Positions 1 to 8,066 of a stretch of 64,000 nucleotides of DNA are shown here, piece by piece. This DNA is from Pseudoalteromonas arctica A 37-1-2 (GTDB lineage Bacteria > Pseudomonadota > Gammaproteobacteria > Enterobacterales > Alteromonadaceae). The DNA is taken from NCBI RefSeq assembly GCF_000238395.3, contig NZ_CP011025.1:1612001-1676000 (forward strand), given 5' to 3'. Every line of letters starts with the position of its first letter. Positions within the stretch are counted from its first letter, which is position 1. Made by a program: the position numbers and the translations under genes. The notes beneath the pieces are model-generated. The model ran no database searches. It saw nothing but the letters and a program-made list of their open reading frames with translations, and was not told the origin of the DNA.

Positions 1-798
1 CCGTTGTTTCCTCATTTAGATGTGGCAGGTAATTTAGCGTTTACACAAAAACACTGCGGGAATAAACAAACCAGCTTAACGCTAGAATACGTTGTTAAAA
101 CACTTGAATTACAAGACTTACTAAATCGTGATGTACAAAGCTTATCGGGAGGTGAGCGCCAGCGTGTAGTATTTGCGCGTACTTTGCTTGCAGGTCAAAA
201 ATTTATAATGCTTGATGAGCCTTTTAGCGCGCTTGATTGGTCATTGCGTTTTAAAACGCTTACTAAACTTAGCGAGTTTGCAGTTAAGTTTAATATTAAA
301 TTTATAATAGTAAGTCACTCATTAAAAGAGCTGCTATTTTGCTGCGATACCCTTATTCAGCTTGATAAAGGTAAGGTGATAAATCAAGGTGCAAGTGCAC
401 ACGTTGCAAAAGCTATTTATGCAAACGATAGGCAAACACCGCTGAGCTTAATTAATTACGATGTGGTTAAATTTGATGAAGACTACGGGCTATATCAACT
501 GCAATTACAGCAAAGTGAGCAGCCGCTTTTTGTGCTTCCTGCACTTGTAGATAGCAGTAATAAGCTAATTATAGAAAGTGAGCAAATGTCGTTTAGTGCG
601 TTAAAGCCTGAGCAAACAACGCACAGTAATGTTTTAAAGTCGGTATTAACTCAGGCTGAGCTTATTAATAATAAATGGCAGTTAACGCTCAATGTAGATG
701 GGCAAACATTGTATTGCTTGGCATCAAGACGAGTGTGGGACAAAAACGACTTTAAAGTGGGTGATGTGCTTTATACAACGATCAGTAATCTAGAATAA
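1..798 (+). CDS. modC: Molybdate ABC transporter ATP-binding protein ModC (5' end outside window)
   Basis: This is the C-terminal part of an ABC ATPase that would energise molybdate import for Moco synthesis. The reading frame is open from the first base, and the segment LFPHLDVAGNL normally follows the Walker A and Q-loop region, so the start lies upstream of the window. Visible motifs are the ABC signature LSGGERQRV, Walker B FIMLDEP and the switch histidine in IIVSHS. The last 70 or so residues resemble the TOBE domain that binds molybdate in ModC. The neighbouring moeB and the whole moa set support molybdate over other substrates. The stop codon directly abuts the stop of the convergent moeB gene. 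Confidence 0.85.
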   Translation, partial: PLFPHLDVAGNLAFTQKHCGNKQTSLTLEYVVKTLELQDLLNRDVQSLSGGERQRVVFARTLLAGQKFIMLDEPFSALDWSLRFKTLTKLSEFAVKFNIKFIIVSHSLKELLFCCDTLIQLDKGKVINQGASAHVAKAIYANDRQTPLSLINYDVVKFDEDYGLYQLQLQQSEQPLFVLPALVDSSNKLIIESEQMSFSALKPEQTTHSNVLKSVLTQAELINNKWQLTLNVDGQTLYCLASRRVWDKNDFKVGDVLYTTISNLE

Positions 799-1563
799 CT
801 AAATGCTGCACACCGCACATTGACTGTTTTTAGCTATTTTAAAACGATTAAACTCCATGCTTAAACCATCCACCAGCAATAAGTGCTCGCTTAAACCACT
901 TGGCAAACCAGCAAGCATTTTTAGCGCCTCAGTAGCCTGAATACTGCCTATTAGCCCCACAATAGGAGAAAGCACACCAGATTCAGAGCAGCTTTGTGTT
1001 TGTTCACTAAAAAATTGCGATAAACAACCATAACAGTGGCTGTTTTCATCCATAGTAAAACACGCGACTTGTCCTTCCATACGTATTGCAGAGCCTGACA
1101 CTAGCGGAACTTTAGCGTTAAAACAGGCGCTATTAAGTGCATTACGCGTTGCTAGGTTATCTGAGCAATCAATCACTATATCAATGTTATTAAATAATTG
1201 TTCTGTGGAGGTACTTGCATCAAAAAATGCCTCAATGGTGTTTATGTCTATTTCACTATTAAGCGCGTTAAGCTGTTTTTTAGCAGCACTGCATTTTGAG
1301 CTACCAATATCACTTTCTTTATACAGTATTTGCCTTTGCAGGTTGGTCACGTCTATTTCATCGTTATCAACTAAAGTAAGCGTCCCAACGCCAGATGCCG
1401 CTAGGTATTGAGCTACCGCACACCCAAGCCCACCCACACCAATAATTAAAGCATGCGATTGCCATAGTCGCTCTTGTCCGTCTATATCAAGCTGCGGCAG
1501 CATAATGTGCCGAGAATAGCGCAGTTGCTGCTGGTAAGTTAGCGGTGTTTTTTGCATTTTCAA
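799..1563 (-). CDS. moeB: Molybdopterin-synthase adenylyltransferase MoeB
   Basis: A 254-residue E1-like enzyme of the MoeB/ThiF/HesA family. It adenylates the C-terminal glycine of MoaD so that sulfur can be loaded for molybdopterin synthesis. The nucleotide-binding motif GVGGLGC is near residue 42, followed by VDNDEIDVTNLQRQ and the CSDN motif. Two CxxC pairs, CYGC near residue 178 and CAVC at the C-terminus, are the usual structural zinc ligands. There is no rhodanese domain, as in E. coli MoeB. It is convergent with modC with no spacer. ThiF is the main alternative, but the Moco neighbourhood favours MoeB. Confidence 0.88.
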   Translation of the reverse strand: MKMQKTPLTYQQQLRYSRHIMLPQLDIDGQERLWQSHALIIGVGGLGCAVAQYLAASGVGTLTLVDNDEIDVTNLQRQILYKESDIGSSKCSAAKKQLNALNSEIDINTIEAFFDASTSTEQLFNNIDIVIDCSDNLATRNALNSACFNAKVPLVSGSAIRMEGQVACFTMDENSHCYGCLSQFFSEQTQSCSESGVLSPIVGLIGSIQATEALKMLAGLPSGLSEHLLLVDGLSMEFNRFKIAKNSQCAVCSI

Positions 1564-1653
1564 AATCTCAACCTTTTTTTGAACAATACCAAGTTGTTAA
1601 ATCCAAGAGCAAGTAGTAACGCTTTTTATTTGCACTCTAACAACCCAGAGCCC

Positions 1654-1670
1654 TTCACTCATATAGTGCA
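1654..1670 (+). promoter_or_regulatory. Candidate NtrC-binding site upstream of narK
   Basis: The dyad TTCACTCATATAGTGCA fits the NtrC consensus GCAC-N7-GTGC with one mismatch in the first half-site. It lies about 75 bp upstream of the sigma-54-like element at 1732-1747, a normal enhancer distance. A further half-site, TTGCAC, occurs at 1630-1635. This is inferred by eye. Confidence 0.45.
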
Positions 1671-1731
1671 ACTATAACGTATAAAAACAGATGCTGCATG
1701 TAACCACATGAAATTAATGGCTTTTAATTAG

Positions 1732-1747
1732 TGGCTCAGTAATTGCT
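1732..1747 (+). promoter_or_regulatory. Sigma-54 promoter of the narK operon
   Basis: TGGCTCAGTAATTGCT has the invariant GG-N10-GC spacing of RpoN promoters and matches TGGC and TTGC exactly. Transcription would begin near 1759, giving a leader of about 87 nt before narK with no terminator visible. Confidence 0.65.
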
Positions 1748-1845
1748 ATATCGGGTTAACTTAAATTTAACAAACATTGGGCTACTACTCATATAAAAGG
1801 GTGGGGCATTAATAAAACAATAATACGTTTACGAGGAAAATAAAC

Positions 1846-3315
1846 ATGCAACCGAGTTCTGGGTTTAACCTAATATCGTTTAGCGGAAAAATGAAAGTAT
1901 TGCATCTGAGTTGGATGGTCTTTTTTGTGTCATTTTTTGTATGGTTTAACCATGCTCCTTTATTAGGTGCCATAGCGGGTTCACTTGGGATCACCATGGC
2001 ACAAGTAAAAACATTACTAATTTTAAATGTAGCGTTAACTATTCCAGCGCGTGTTGTGGTGGGTATGCTAACCGATAAATTTGGTCCCCGTATTGTTTAT
2101 GCGGCGCTACTTATTAGCTGTAGTATTCCATGTTTTATGTTTGCTATGGCAACCACATTTGAGCAAGCCGCAATAGCGCGTTTTGCTTTAGGCTTTATTG
2201 GTGCTGGCTTTGTTGTGGGCATTCGAATGGTGAGTGAATGGTTTCCTGCTAATGAGTTGGGTATAGCGGAAGGTATTTATGGCGGTTGGGGTAACTTTGG
2301 TTCAGCAGCAGCGGCTATGTTATTACCAATTATTGCACTTATGTTTGGTGGCGAAGATGGCTGGCGTTATGCAGTAGGTTTAACCGGTGTATTAAGCGTT
2401 ATATTTGGTGTTATTTGGTATTTAAATGTAACCGATACGCCAAAAGGCGGTACATACTTTAAACCTAAAAAAGTAGGCGCAATGGAAGTTACCAGTAAAG
2501 GAGACTTTGTTTTACTGCTTATTATGAAAATCCCTATGTACGGCGCATTAGCATTACTTACTTGGAAGCTTTCACCAACTGGTGCTAACCTAATTTCGGC
2601 TAATTTTGTACTTGCTGTGTATGCTTTTTTAGTCCTACTTTATATTTACGAAGTGTATAAAACCTTTGACGTAAATGGTCATATTTTTAAAGAGCCTGTA
2701 CCTGAGTCTCATCGTTATGAATTTAAGCAAGTAGCTGTTTTAAATATTTTATATTTTACAACCTTTGGTTCTGAGCTTGCGGTTGTCTCTATGTTACCGC
2801 TGTTTTTTATGGATGTATTTGCGCTTGATATGGTGTACGCGGGTATTTTAGCCTCTGCTTATGCATTTATGAACTTAGCATCTCGCCCTGGTGGCGGTTG
2901 GATTTCAGATAAATTAGGTCGCCGTATAACCCTTATTGTACTTACGATGGGTCTTGCTGTTGGTTATTTTGTAATGGGCTTGGTTGATGCATCGTGGCCT
3001 TTATGGCTTGCTGTAGTAGCTGCCATGGCATGTTCGTTCTTTGTGCAAGCAGGTGAGGGCGCTGTATTTGCCGCAGTACCGCTAATTAAACGTCGTTTAA
3101 CTGGGCAAATTGCAGGTATGACAGGCGCATACGGTAATGTTGGTGCAGTAGTTTACTTAACGGCATTGTCACTTGTTGATTATCAAACCTTCTTTTTCAT
3201 TATTGCGGGTAGTGCATTACTTGGTCTAGCTGCACTGTTTTTTATGAAAGAACCAGACGGACACATTACCGAAGTAAATGAAGACGGCACCGTTGAACTT
3301 ATTTCAGTGACTTAA
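1846..3315 (+). CDS. narK: Nitrate/nitrite transporter, NarK/NasA type (MFS, NNP family)
   Basis: A 489-residue inner-membrane MFS protein with about 12 hydrophobic segments. Both glycine-rich nitrate signature motifs of the NNP family are present: [13 protein letters not shown] around residue 147 and [14 protein letters not shown] around residue 424. It would import nitrate, and perhaps exchange nitrite, for the reductases encoded downstream. The start has a ribosome site (GAGGA) at a suitable distance. It is the first gene of an operon with a kinase/phosphatase fusion 13 bp downstream and a porin after that. The upstream region has a strong sigma-54 element, consistent with nitrogen control. 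Confidence 0.9.
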   Translation: MQPSSGFNLISFSGKMKVLHLSWMVFFVSFFVWFNHAPLLGAIAGSLGITMAQVKTLLILNVALTIPARVVVGMLTDKFGPRIVYAALLISCSIPCFMFAMATTFEQAAIARFALGFIGAGFVVGIRMVSEWFPANELGIAEGIYGGWGNFGSAAAAMLLPIIALMFGGEDGWRYAVGLTGVLSVIFGVIWYLNVTDTPKGGTYFKPKKVGAMEVTSKGDFVLLLIMKIPMYGALALLTWKLSPTGANLISANFVLAVYAFLVLLYIYEVYKTFDVNGHIFKEPVPESHRYEFKQVAVLNILYFTTFGSELAVVSMLPLFFMDVFALDMVYAGILASAYAFMNLASRPGGGWISDKLGRRITLIVLTMGLAVGYFVMGLVDASWPLWLAVVAAMACSFFVQAGEGAVFAAVPLIKRRLTGQIAGMTGAYGNVGAVVYLTALSLVDYQTFFFIIAGSALLGLAALFFMKEPDGHITEVNEDGTVELISVT

Positions 3316-3328
3316 GGCATTATTGACT

Positions 3329-5086
3329 ATGTTTGATGAAACACACCACGCTAAAGCGCTAAAAAATGAACTCAACGTTTCATTTGGCGGGCACAGTGCT
3401 AAAGGGTTAAAAGCAGAAAACCAAGATGCGTTTGCAGCTCTTAATACCAAAGCGCAAGAAAAAGAGTCCAAAGGCGTTATTGCCTGCTTAGCCGATGGGT
3501 GTTCATCAGCAAAAAATGCTAAACAAGCGTCTCAACTTTCGGTTACTCATTTTATAAATGAGTATTTAAATACCCCCGAAAGTTGGGCGGTTAAAAAGTC
3601 AGTGTCGAAGGTGTTAGCAAGTTTAAATCAGTGGCTTTATTCGCAATCGGTTAATTACAATCACCTTGGTCAGCGCCAAGCCGATTGGATGACCACTTTT
3701 ACAGCACTTATTTTAAAGTCGGCAACGGGTTATATATTTCACTTAGGTGATACGCGTATTACCCGCTTGCGAGAAAATAAAATAGAGGCAATAACACGGG
3801 ATCACAAAGTAAACGATACGCTAACGCGTGCACTTGGCGCACAACTTCATCAAGAAATAGATGTTTATGAAGTAGACCTTAAAGCAGACGATATTTATAT
3901 ATTAACCTGTGATGGCGTACACGATGTGCTCCCAAACAGCGATATAGCTAAATTAATTAATGAACACGTTAATTTAGATCACACTAATTTAGAAAATGCA
4001 GCTAAAGCAATTACCGAACTTGCATTAGCGCGAGGTAGTGACGACAACGTAAGTTGTTTGCTTGTAAAAGTAGAAAATATTGCCGAGCAAAAGTTAGATG
4101 AGCTTTATCATTCGCTAACACGACGAAAAATTCCACCTGCGCTTAATGTTGGACAAAAAATTGATGACTACACGGTTATTCGTAAATTGCATGCCAGTAG
4201 TCGCTCGCATATTTATTTAGTGCAACAAGCGCCCGATATACCGCCAGTGGTTTTAAAAGCACCTTCGGTTAATTTTGAAGACGATGTGCACTACCTTCAA
4301 GGCTTTATAAGAGAAGGTTGGGTAGGGCAACGTATAAACCATTTAAACGTGATGAAAGTACTGAGTACGCAATCGCAAAGTCGTTTTTTGTATCATATTT
4401 GTGAGTACATGGACGGGCAAACACTCAGTGATTGGAAGCACGACGTGCCGCACCCAGAAATAACTCAAGTACGCAGTATTATTGAACAAATAGTACATTC
4501 ACTAAGGGCGTTTCAGCGACTCGATATGGTACATCGCGATTTAAAACTCGATAATGTAATGATAGATGCGCACGGAAAAGTAACGCTAATAGATTACGGC
4601 ACAGTAAGTGTTGCAGCTATGGACGAGTCGGTTAAACAAATTGCGGATGATTGCCCACAAGGTACTGCCGACTACACCGCACCTGAAACACTTATTACTA
4701 TGCACGCCGACTTTAAAAGTGATTTGTTTTCACTTGGCGTTATTGCATACGAGTTATTGTGCTCAAAATTGCCTTACAAACCACTGCCACTTAACCACGT
4801 AGCGCCAAAAGATTACAGCCATTGGCATTACACAAGTATTCGTAAATACAGAGCCGATATTCCGTTTTGGTTAGATCAAGCCCTTATGAAAGCGCTTGCC
4901 CCTAAACCAGAGCTCAGATACCAAGCTTTTTCTGAGTTTATAAACGATATCAACAAACCTAATCCTTATTTAGAAAGTACCGCTAATAAAAGTTCAATAA
5001 TGAAACGCGATCCAGTTATGGTGTGGAAATGTATTTCGCTGTGTTTATTTATTGCTTTGGTATGTGTATTAATAATTAAAACGTAG
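3329..5086 (+). CDS. Bifunctional PP2C-type phosphatase / Ser-Thr protein kinase, membrane anchored
   Basis: A 585-residue fusion. Residues about 15-250 form a PP2C phosphatase with acidic metal-binding motifs NQDAF, LADGC, LTCDGVHD and SDDNVS. Residues about 265-545 form a Hanks-type kinase with VVLK lysine, HRDLKLDN catalytic loop and DYG in place of DFG. The glycine-rich loop is degenerate (KLHASSRSHIYLV has no GxGxxG). One hydrophobic helix at 560-583 would anchor the C-terminus in the inner membrane. The ATG at 3329 is preferred to the TTG six bases upstream because of the AAGG at 3314. Proteins of this architecture are known beside nitrate-assimilation genes, but I know of no defined substrate. 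Confidence 0.85.
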   Translation: MFDETHHAKALKNELNVSFGGHSAKGLKAENQDAFAALNTKAQEKESKGVIACLADGCSSAKNAKQASQLSVTHFINEYLNTPESWAVKKSVSKVLASLNQWLYSQSVNYNHLGQRQADWMTTFTALILKSATGYIFHLGDTRITRLRENKIEAITRDHKVNDTLTRALGAQLHQEIDVYEVDLKADDIYILTCDGVHDVLPNSDIAKLINEHVNLDHTNLENAAKAITELALARGSDDNVSCLLVKVENIAEQKLDELYHSLTRRKIPPALNVGQKIDDYTVIRKLHASSRSHIYLVQQAPDIPPVVLKAPSVNFEDDVHYLQGFIREGWVGQRINHLNVMKVLSTQSQSRFLYHICEYMDGQTLSDWKHDVPHPEITQVRSIIEQIVHSLRAFQRLDMVHRDLKLDNVMIDAHGKVTLIDYGTVSVAAMDESVKQIADDCPQGTADYTAPETLITMHADFKSDLFSLGVIAYELLCSKLPYKPLPLNHVAPKDYSHWHYTSIRKYRADIPFWLDQALMKALAPKPELRYQAFSEFINDINKPNPYLESTANKSSIMKRDPVMVWKCISLCLFIALVCVLIIKT

Positions 5087-5095
5087 AGAACCAAA

Positions 5096-6289
5096 ATGCT
5101 TAACGATAAGAACAACTTACCTATTATTTTCATACTGGGTTGCTTCGCTGCGCCTTCAATAAGCCAAGCTTCGCAAACTGATCTTGATTTTAGACTGCGT
5201 TTTGAAAGCGTTGATCAAAACAATGCCTTAAAAGATGCAAGCGGCTTAACACTTAGAACCCGCTTAACGCATCAAACAGATGAGGTGAATGGTTTTTCAG
5301 CCCTTATTGAAGTAGAAGACACTCGCAGCCTATTGGGCGTAGATGATTACAACAATACGGTGGGGAAAAATACTAATTACTCTGTTATTGCCGACCCAGA
5401 AAACACTGAGATAGACCAAGGTTTTGTTAAATATGCCCGCGATGGTCTATCGCTAAAAGTAGGGCGCCAAGTAATAGCCCTTGATGGGCAGCGTTTTGTT
5501 GGGCACGTAGGTTGGCGCCAAGACAGGCAAACCTTTGATGCAGCAACCATTAATTACGCATTTAATAACATAGATTTACAATACAGTTATTTAAACAAGC
5601 GTAACCGCATATTTGCTGACGATAAAGATATTAAATCGTCCGATCATCTAATTAATGCAAGCTTTAAAACAGACTACGGTAAAGTGGTTTTATACAGTTA
5701 CTTATTAAGTGACGATGCACTACAAGACGACAGTTTAGACACTTATGGCGTCTCTTTTAACGGTAATAAAACCCTAAACGACATAAAATTTTATTACAAA
5801 GCGGAGTATGCAACGCAGTCTGCGTCAACAAGCGTGAGTGATTTTGATGCCGATTACTATGCACTTGAAGGCGCTGTTGATTTAAATGGTTTGGGTATAA
5901 AAACAGTAACATTAAAAGTTGGCATAGAGTCACTTGGCTCTGATAATGGCGATTACGGGTTTGCAACACCACTTGCCACGTTACATAAATATAATGGTTG
6001 GGCAGATACGTTTTTAAATACACCCGCACAAGGCTTGGACGACACTTACATAAGCTTAAATGGTAAAGCGTTTGACGGAAAATGGCTGGTGGCTTATCAC
6101 AGTTTTGATGCTAATGAGCAATCAAATGGGGTTGACGATTTGGGTACTGAACTAAACGTACAATACGTTAAACCTATTAATAAACAATACGCAGTGGGTG
6201 TTAAATACGCTGATTACTCAGCGGGCGATACCGCTGCTAATAAAGTCGATACTCAAAAATTGTGGGTATGGATGAGCGCTAAATTTTAA
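5096..6289 (+). CDS. Outer-membrane porin, alginate-export (AlgE-like) family
   Basis: A 397-residue secreted protein. The N-terminus is a signal peptide with a likely cleavage after SQA near residue 25. The rest is rich in alternating polar/aromatic strands and ends in a phenylalanine (WMSAKF), the usual signal for outer-membrane barrels. Sequence features such as LRFESVDQ, GLTLRTRL and VGRQ resemble alginate-export-family porins. Its position as third gene after narK and the kinase suggests a channel for nitrate or another anion rather than alginate. That role is inferred from context only. Confidence 0.75.
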   Translation: MLNDKNNLPIIFILGCFAAPSISQASQTDLDFRLRFESVDQNNALKDASGLTLRTRLTHQTDEVNGFSALIEVEDTRSLLGVDDYNNTVGKNTNYSVIADPENTEIDQGFVKYARDGLSLKVGRQVIALDGQRFVGHVGWRQDRQTFDAATINYAFNNIDLQYSYLNKRNRIFADDKDIKSSDHLINASFKTDYGKVVLYSYLLSDDALQDDSLDTYGVSFNGNKTLNDIKFYYKAEYATQSASTSVSDFDADYYALEGAVDLNGLGIKTVTLKVGIESLGSDNGDYGFATPLATLHKYNGWADTFLNTPAQGLDDTYISLNGKAFDGKWLVAYHSFDANEQSNGVDDLGTELNVQYVKPINKQYAVGVKYADYSAGDTAANKVDTQKLWVWMSAKF

Positions 6290-6329
6290 TCCTCTTTATC
6301 TTCTAATATTCACTTGTAATTTATAGCGA

Positions 6330-6359
6330 CACAAGATGGTGCAATTGCACCATCTTGTG
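6330..6359. repeat. Perfect 30-bp palindrome between porin and nasC
   Basis: CACAAGATGGTGCAA is followed at once by its exact reverse complement. As RNA it would make a 13-bp stem with an AAUU loop. The following bases (GGGGCTTTATGC) are not a proper U-tract, so it is at best a weak terminator for the porin operon. It contains GGTGCA and TGCACC, which are also NtrC half-sites, about 80 bp upstream of the nasC sigma-54 element. Confidence 0.7.
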
Positions 6360-6423
6360 GGGCTTTATGCTTTTCACCCCTGCACCAATTTAGGCAACTT
6401 GCTGATTTTAAATGCTTATATAT

Positions 6424-6440
6424 TTGGCTTACATATTGCT
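6424..6440 (+). promoter_or_regulatory. Sigma-54 promoter of the nasC-nasA-moa operon
   Basis: TTGGCTTACATATTGCT has GG-N10-GC spacing and near-consensus TTGGC and TTGCT blocks. A partial NtrC-like sequence, TGCACCAATTTAGGCA, lies just upstream at 6381-6396. The predicted leader is about 65 nt with no terminator. Confidence 0.65.
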
Positions 6441-6516
6441 ATAACAATCCTATAACAAATCATTCGATTTCAATTTTAGTCAATTACTAAAGTAGATATC
6501 ATTTTAAGGTGAGTAA

Positions 6517-8040
6517 ATGCTAAGCAAGCAGCGTGTTGTAGTGGTAGGAAACGGAATGGTGGGGCACCATTTTGTGCAGCAGCTGGTTTCTCAAAATCAA
6601 GCTGATGAGCAATTTGAAATTACCGTACTTAGCGGTGAAGACCGTTTAGCGTATGACCGCGTGCAACTATCCTCTTTTTTTAAAGGCAAAACCGCAGACG
6701 ACCTCGCACTTACATGCAATAAAACCTATGACGATTGGCAAGTACGCTTTCATACTCATTCTAAAGTGGTTGACATAAATCGTGATGCGCAAACTGTAAC
6801 GACCGCTAAAGGGGAGTCGTTTGAATACGACAAGCTTGTGCTTGCTACAGGTTCATTTCCATTTGTACCTCCTATACCGGGTAAAGATCGTGAGCATTGC
6901 CTTGTTTATCGAACCATTAACGATTTACACGCAATAAAAAACTCAGCCCACGGTAGTAAAGTAGGCGTGGTAATTGGTGGCGGTTTACTGGGTCTTGAGG
7001 CTGCAAACGCATTAAAGCAATTGGGTTTACAGACTCACGTAATAGAATTTGCACCGCAACTTATGGGCGTACAAGTTGATGCGGGTGGCGGTCGGTTACT
7101 AAAAAACAAAATTACAGATTTGGGCGTTACTGTGCATACATCGGTAGCAACTGAGGAAATAGTAGAAGGTGAAAGTTGCCGTTATAAAATGTGTTTTAAA
7201 GGCGGCAAAACCCTTGAAACCGACATGATTGTATTTTCGGCGGGTATTCGCCCTTATGATAATTTAGCCCGCGAGTTTAATTTAGAGTTAGGTGAGCGCG
7301 GCGGTATTGTAATTAATAATTACTGCCAAACGAGCGATAAAAACATATACGCTATTGGCGAATGTGCACTATGGAATAACTTTATTTTTGGCTTAGTAGC
7401 ACCAGGTTACGCCATGGCTAAAATAGCAGTTGGGCATATTTTACAAGATACGCAGCAAGGTACTTTGCAAAGTACTGGCTTAGACAATAAAGCCGATGAA
7501 TTTAGTGGTGCCGATATGAGCACCAAGCTTAAATTAATGGGTGTTGAAGTAGGCTCTATTGGCGATGCACATGCACGCAGCGAAGGTGCAATAAGCTATT
7601 ATTTTGAGGATCAACCCAATGGTATTTATAAAAAAATAGTCACCAATTCACAAAGTAATAAGCTGATTGGCGCGGTACTTGTTGGCGATACCAGTGATTA
7701 CGATAATTTACTGCAATATCATTTAAACGACATTGAACTTACCACCGCACCCGAAGCGCTCATTATGCCCCTTGCCGGCGAAATAGCAGAGCTAAGCGCC
7801 GACGACTTGCCTGATGACGCCATTATTTGCGCTTGTCATAAAGTAACTAAACACACCATTGAACAAACAGTCGCTAAAGGCTTTATAGATTTGGCAGGTA
7901 TGCAGCAAAGCACTAAAGCCAGTACAGGTTGTGGAGGTTGTGAAAAACTCGTTCAAAACGTAATAAACAGCGCACTCGCTAAAGCAAGTAACACTATTAA
8001 CGTAGTTACCCTTAATGAGCCTGTAAAACAGCCCGCATAA
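6517..8040 (+). CDS. nasC: Assimilatory nitrate reductase electron-transfer subunit (FAD/NAD(P)H, BFD domain)
   Basis: A 507-residue FAD-dependent oxidoreductase resembling the N-terminal half of NirB. It has an FAD dinucleotide motif at the N-terminus (VVVGNGMVGHH), a second motif for NAD(P)H (VIGGGLLGLEAA, near residue 150) and a C-terminal BFD-type [2Fe-2S] domain with CACH near 438 and CGGC near 472. It has no siroheme domain, so it is not a nitrite reductase. It probably passes electrons from NAD(P)H to NasA, encoded 26 bp downstream. The family is called NasC in Klebsiella and NasB in Bacillus. The start has the ribosome site AAGGTGAG. Confidence 0.85.
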   Translation: MLSKQRVVVVGNGMVGHHFVQQLVSQNQADEQFEITVLSGEDRLAYDRVQLSSFFKGKTADDLALTCNKTYDDWQVRFHTHSKVVDINRDAQTVTTAKGESFEYDKLVLATGSFPFVPPIPGKDREHCLVYRTINDLHAIKNSAHGSKVGVVIGGGLLGLEAANALKQLGLQTHVIEFAPQLMGVQVDAGGGRLLKNKITDLGVTVHTSVATEEIVEGESCRYKMCFKGGKTLETDMIVFSAGIRPYDNLAREFNLELGERGGIVINNYCQTSDKNIYAIGECALWNNFIFGLVAPGYAMAKIAVGHILQDTQQGTLQSTGLDNKADEFSGADMSTKLKLMGVEVGSIGDAHARSEGAISYYFEDQPNGIYKKIVTNSQSNKLIGAVLVGDTSDYDNLLQYHLNDIELTTAPEALIMPLAGEIAELSADDLPDDAIICACHKVTKHTIEQTVAKGFIDLAGMQQSTKASTGCGGCEKLVQNVINSALAKASNTINVVTLNEPVKQPA

Positions 8041-8066
8041 ATTAAAGCACACTAAAAGAGAGCAGT

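Noticed and set aside
5757..6029. 90-codon minus-strand frame
   Set aside because: It lies wholly inside the porin gene on the other strand and has no domain likeness.
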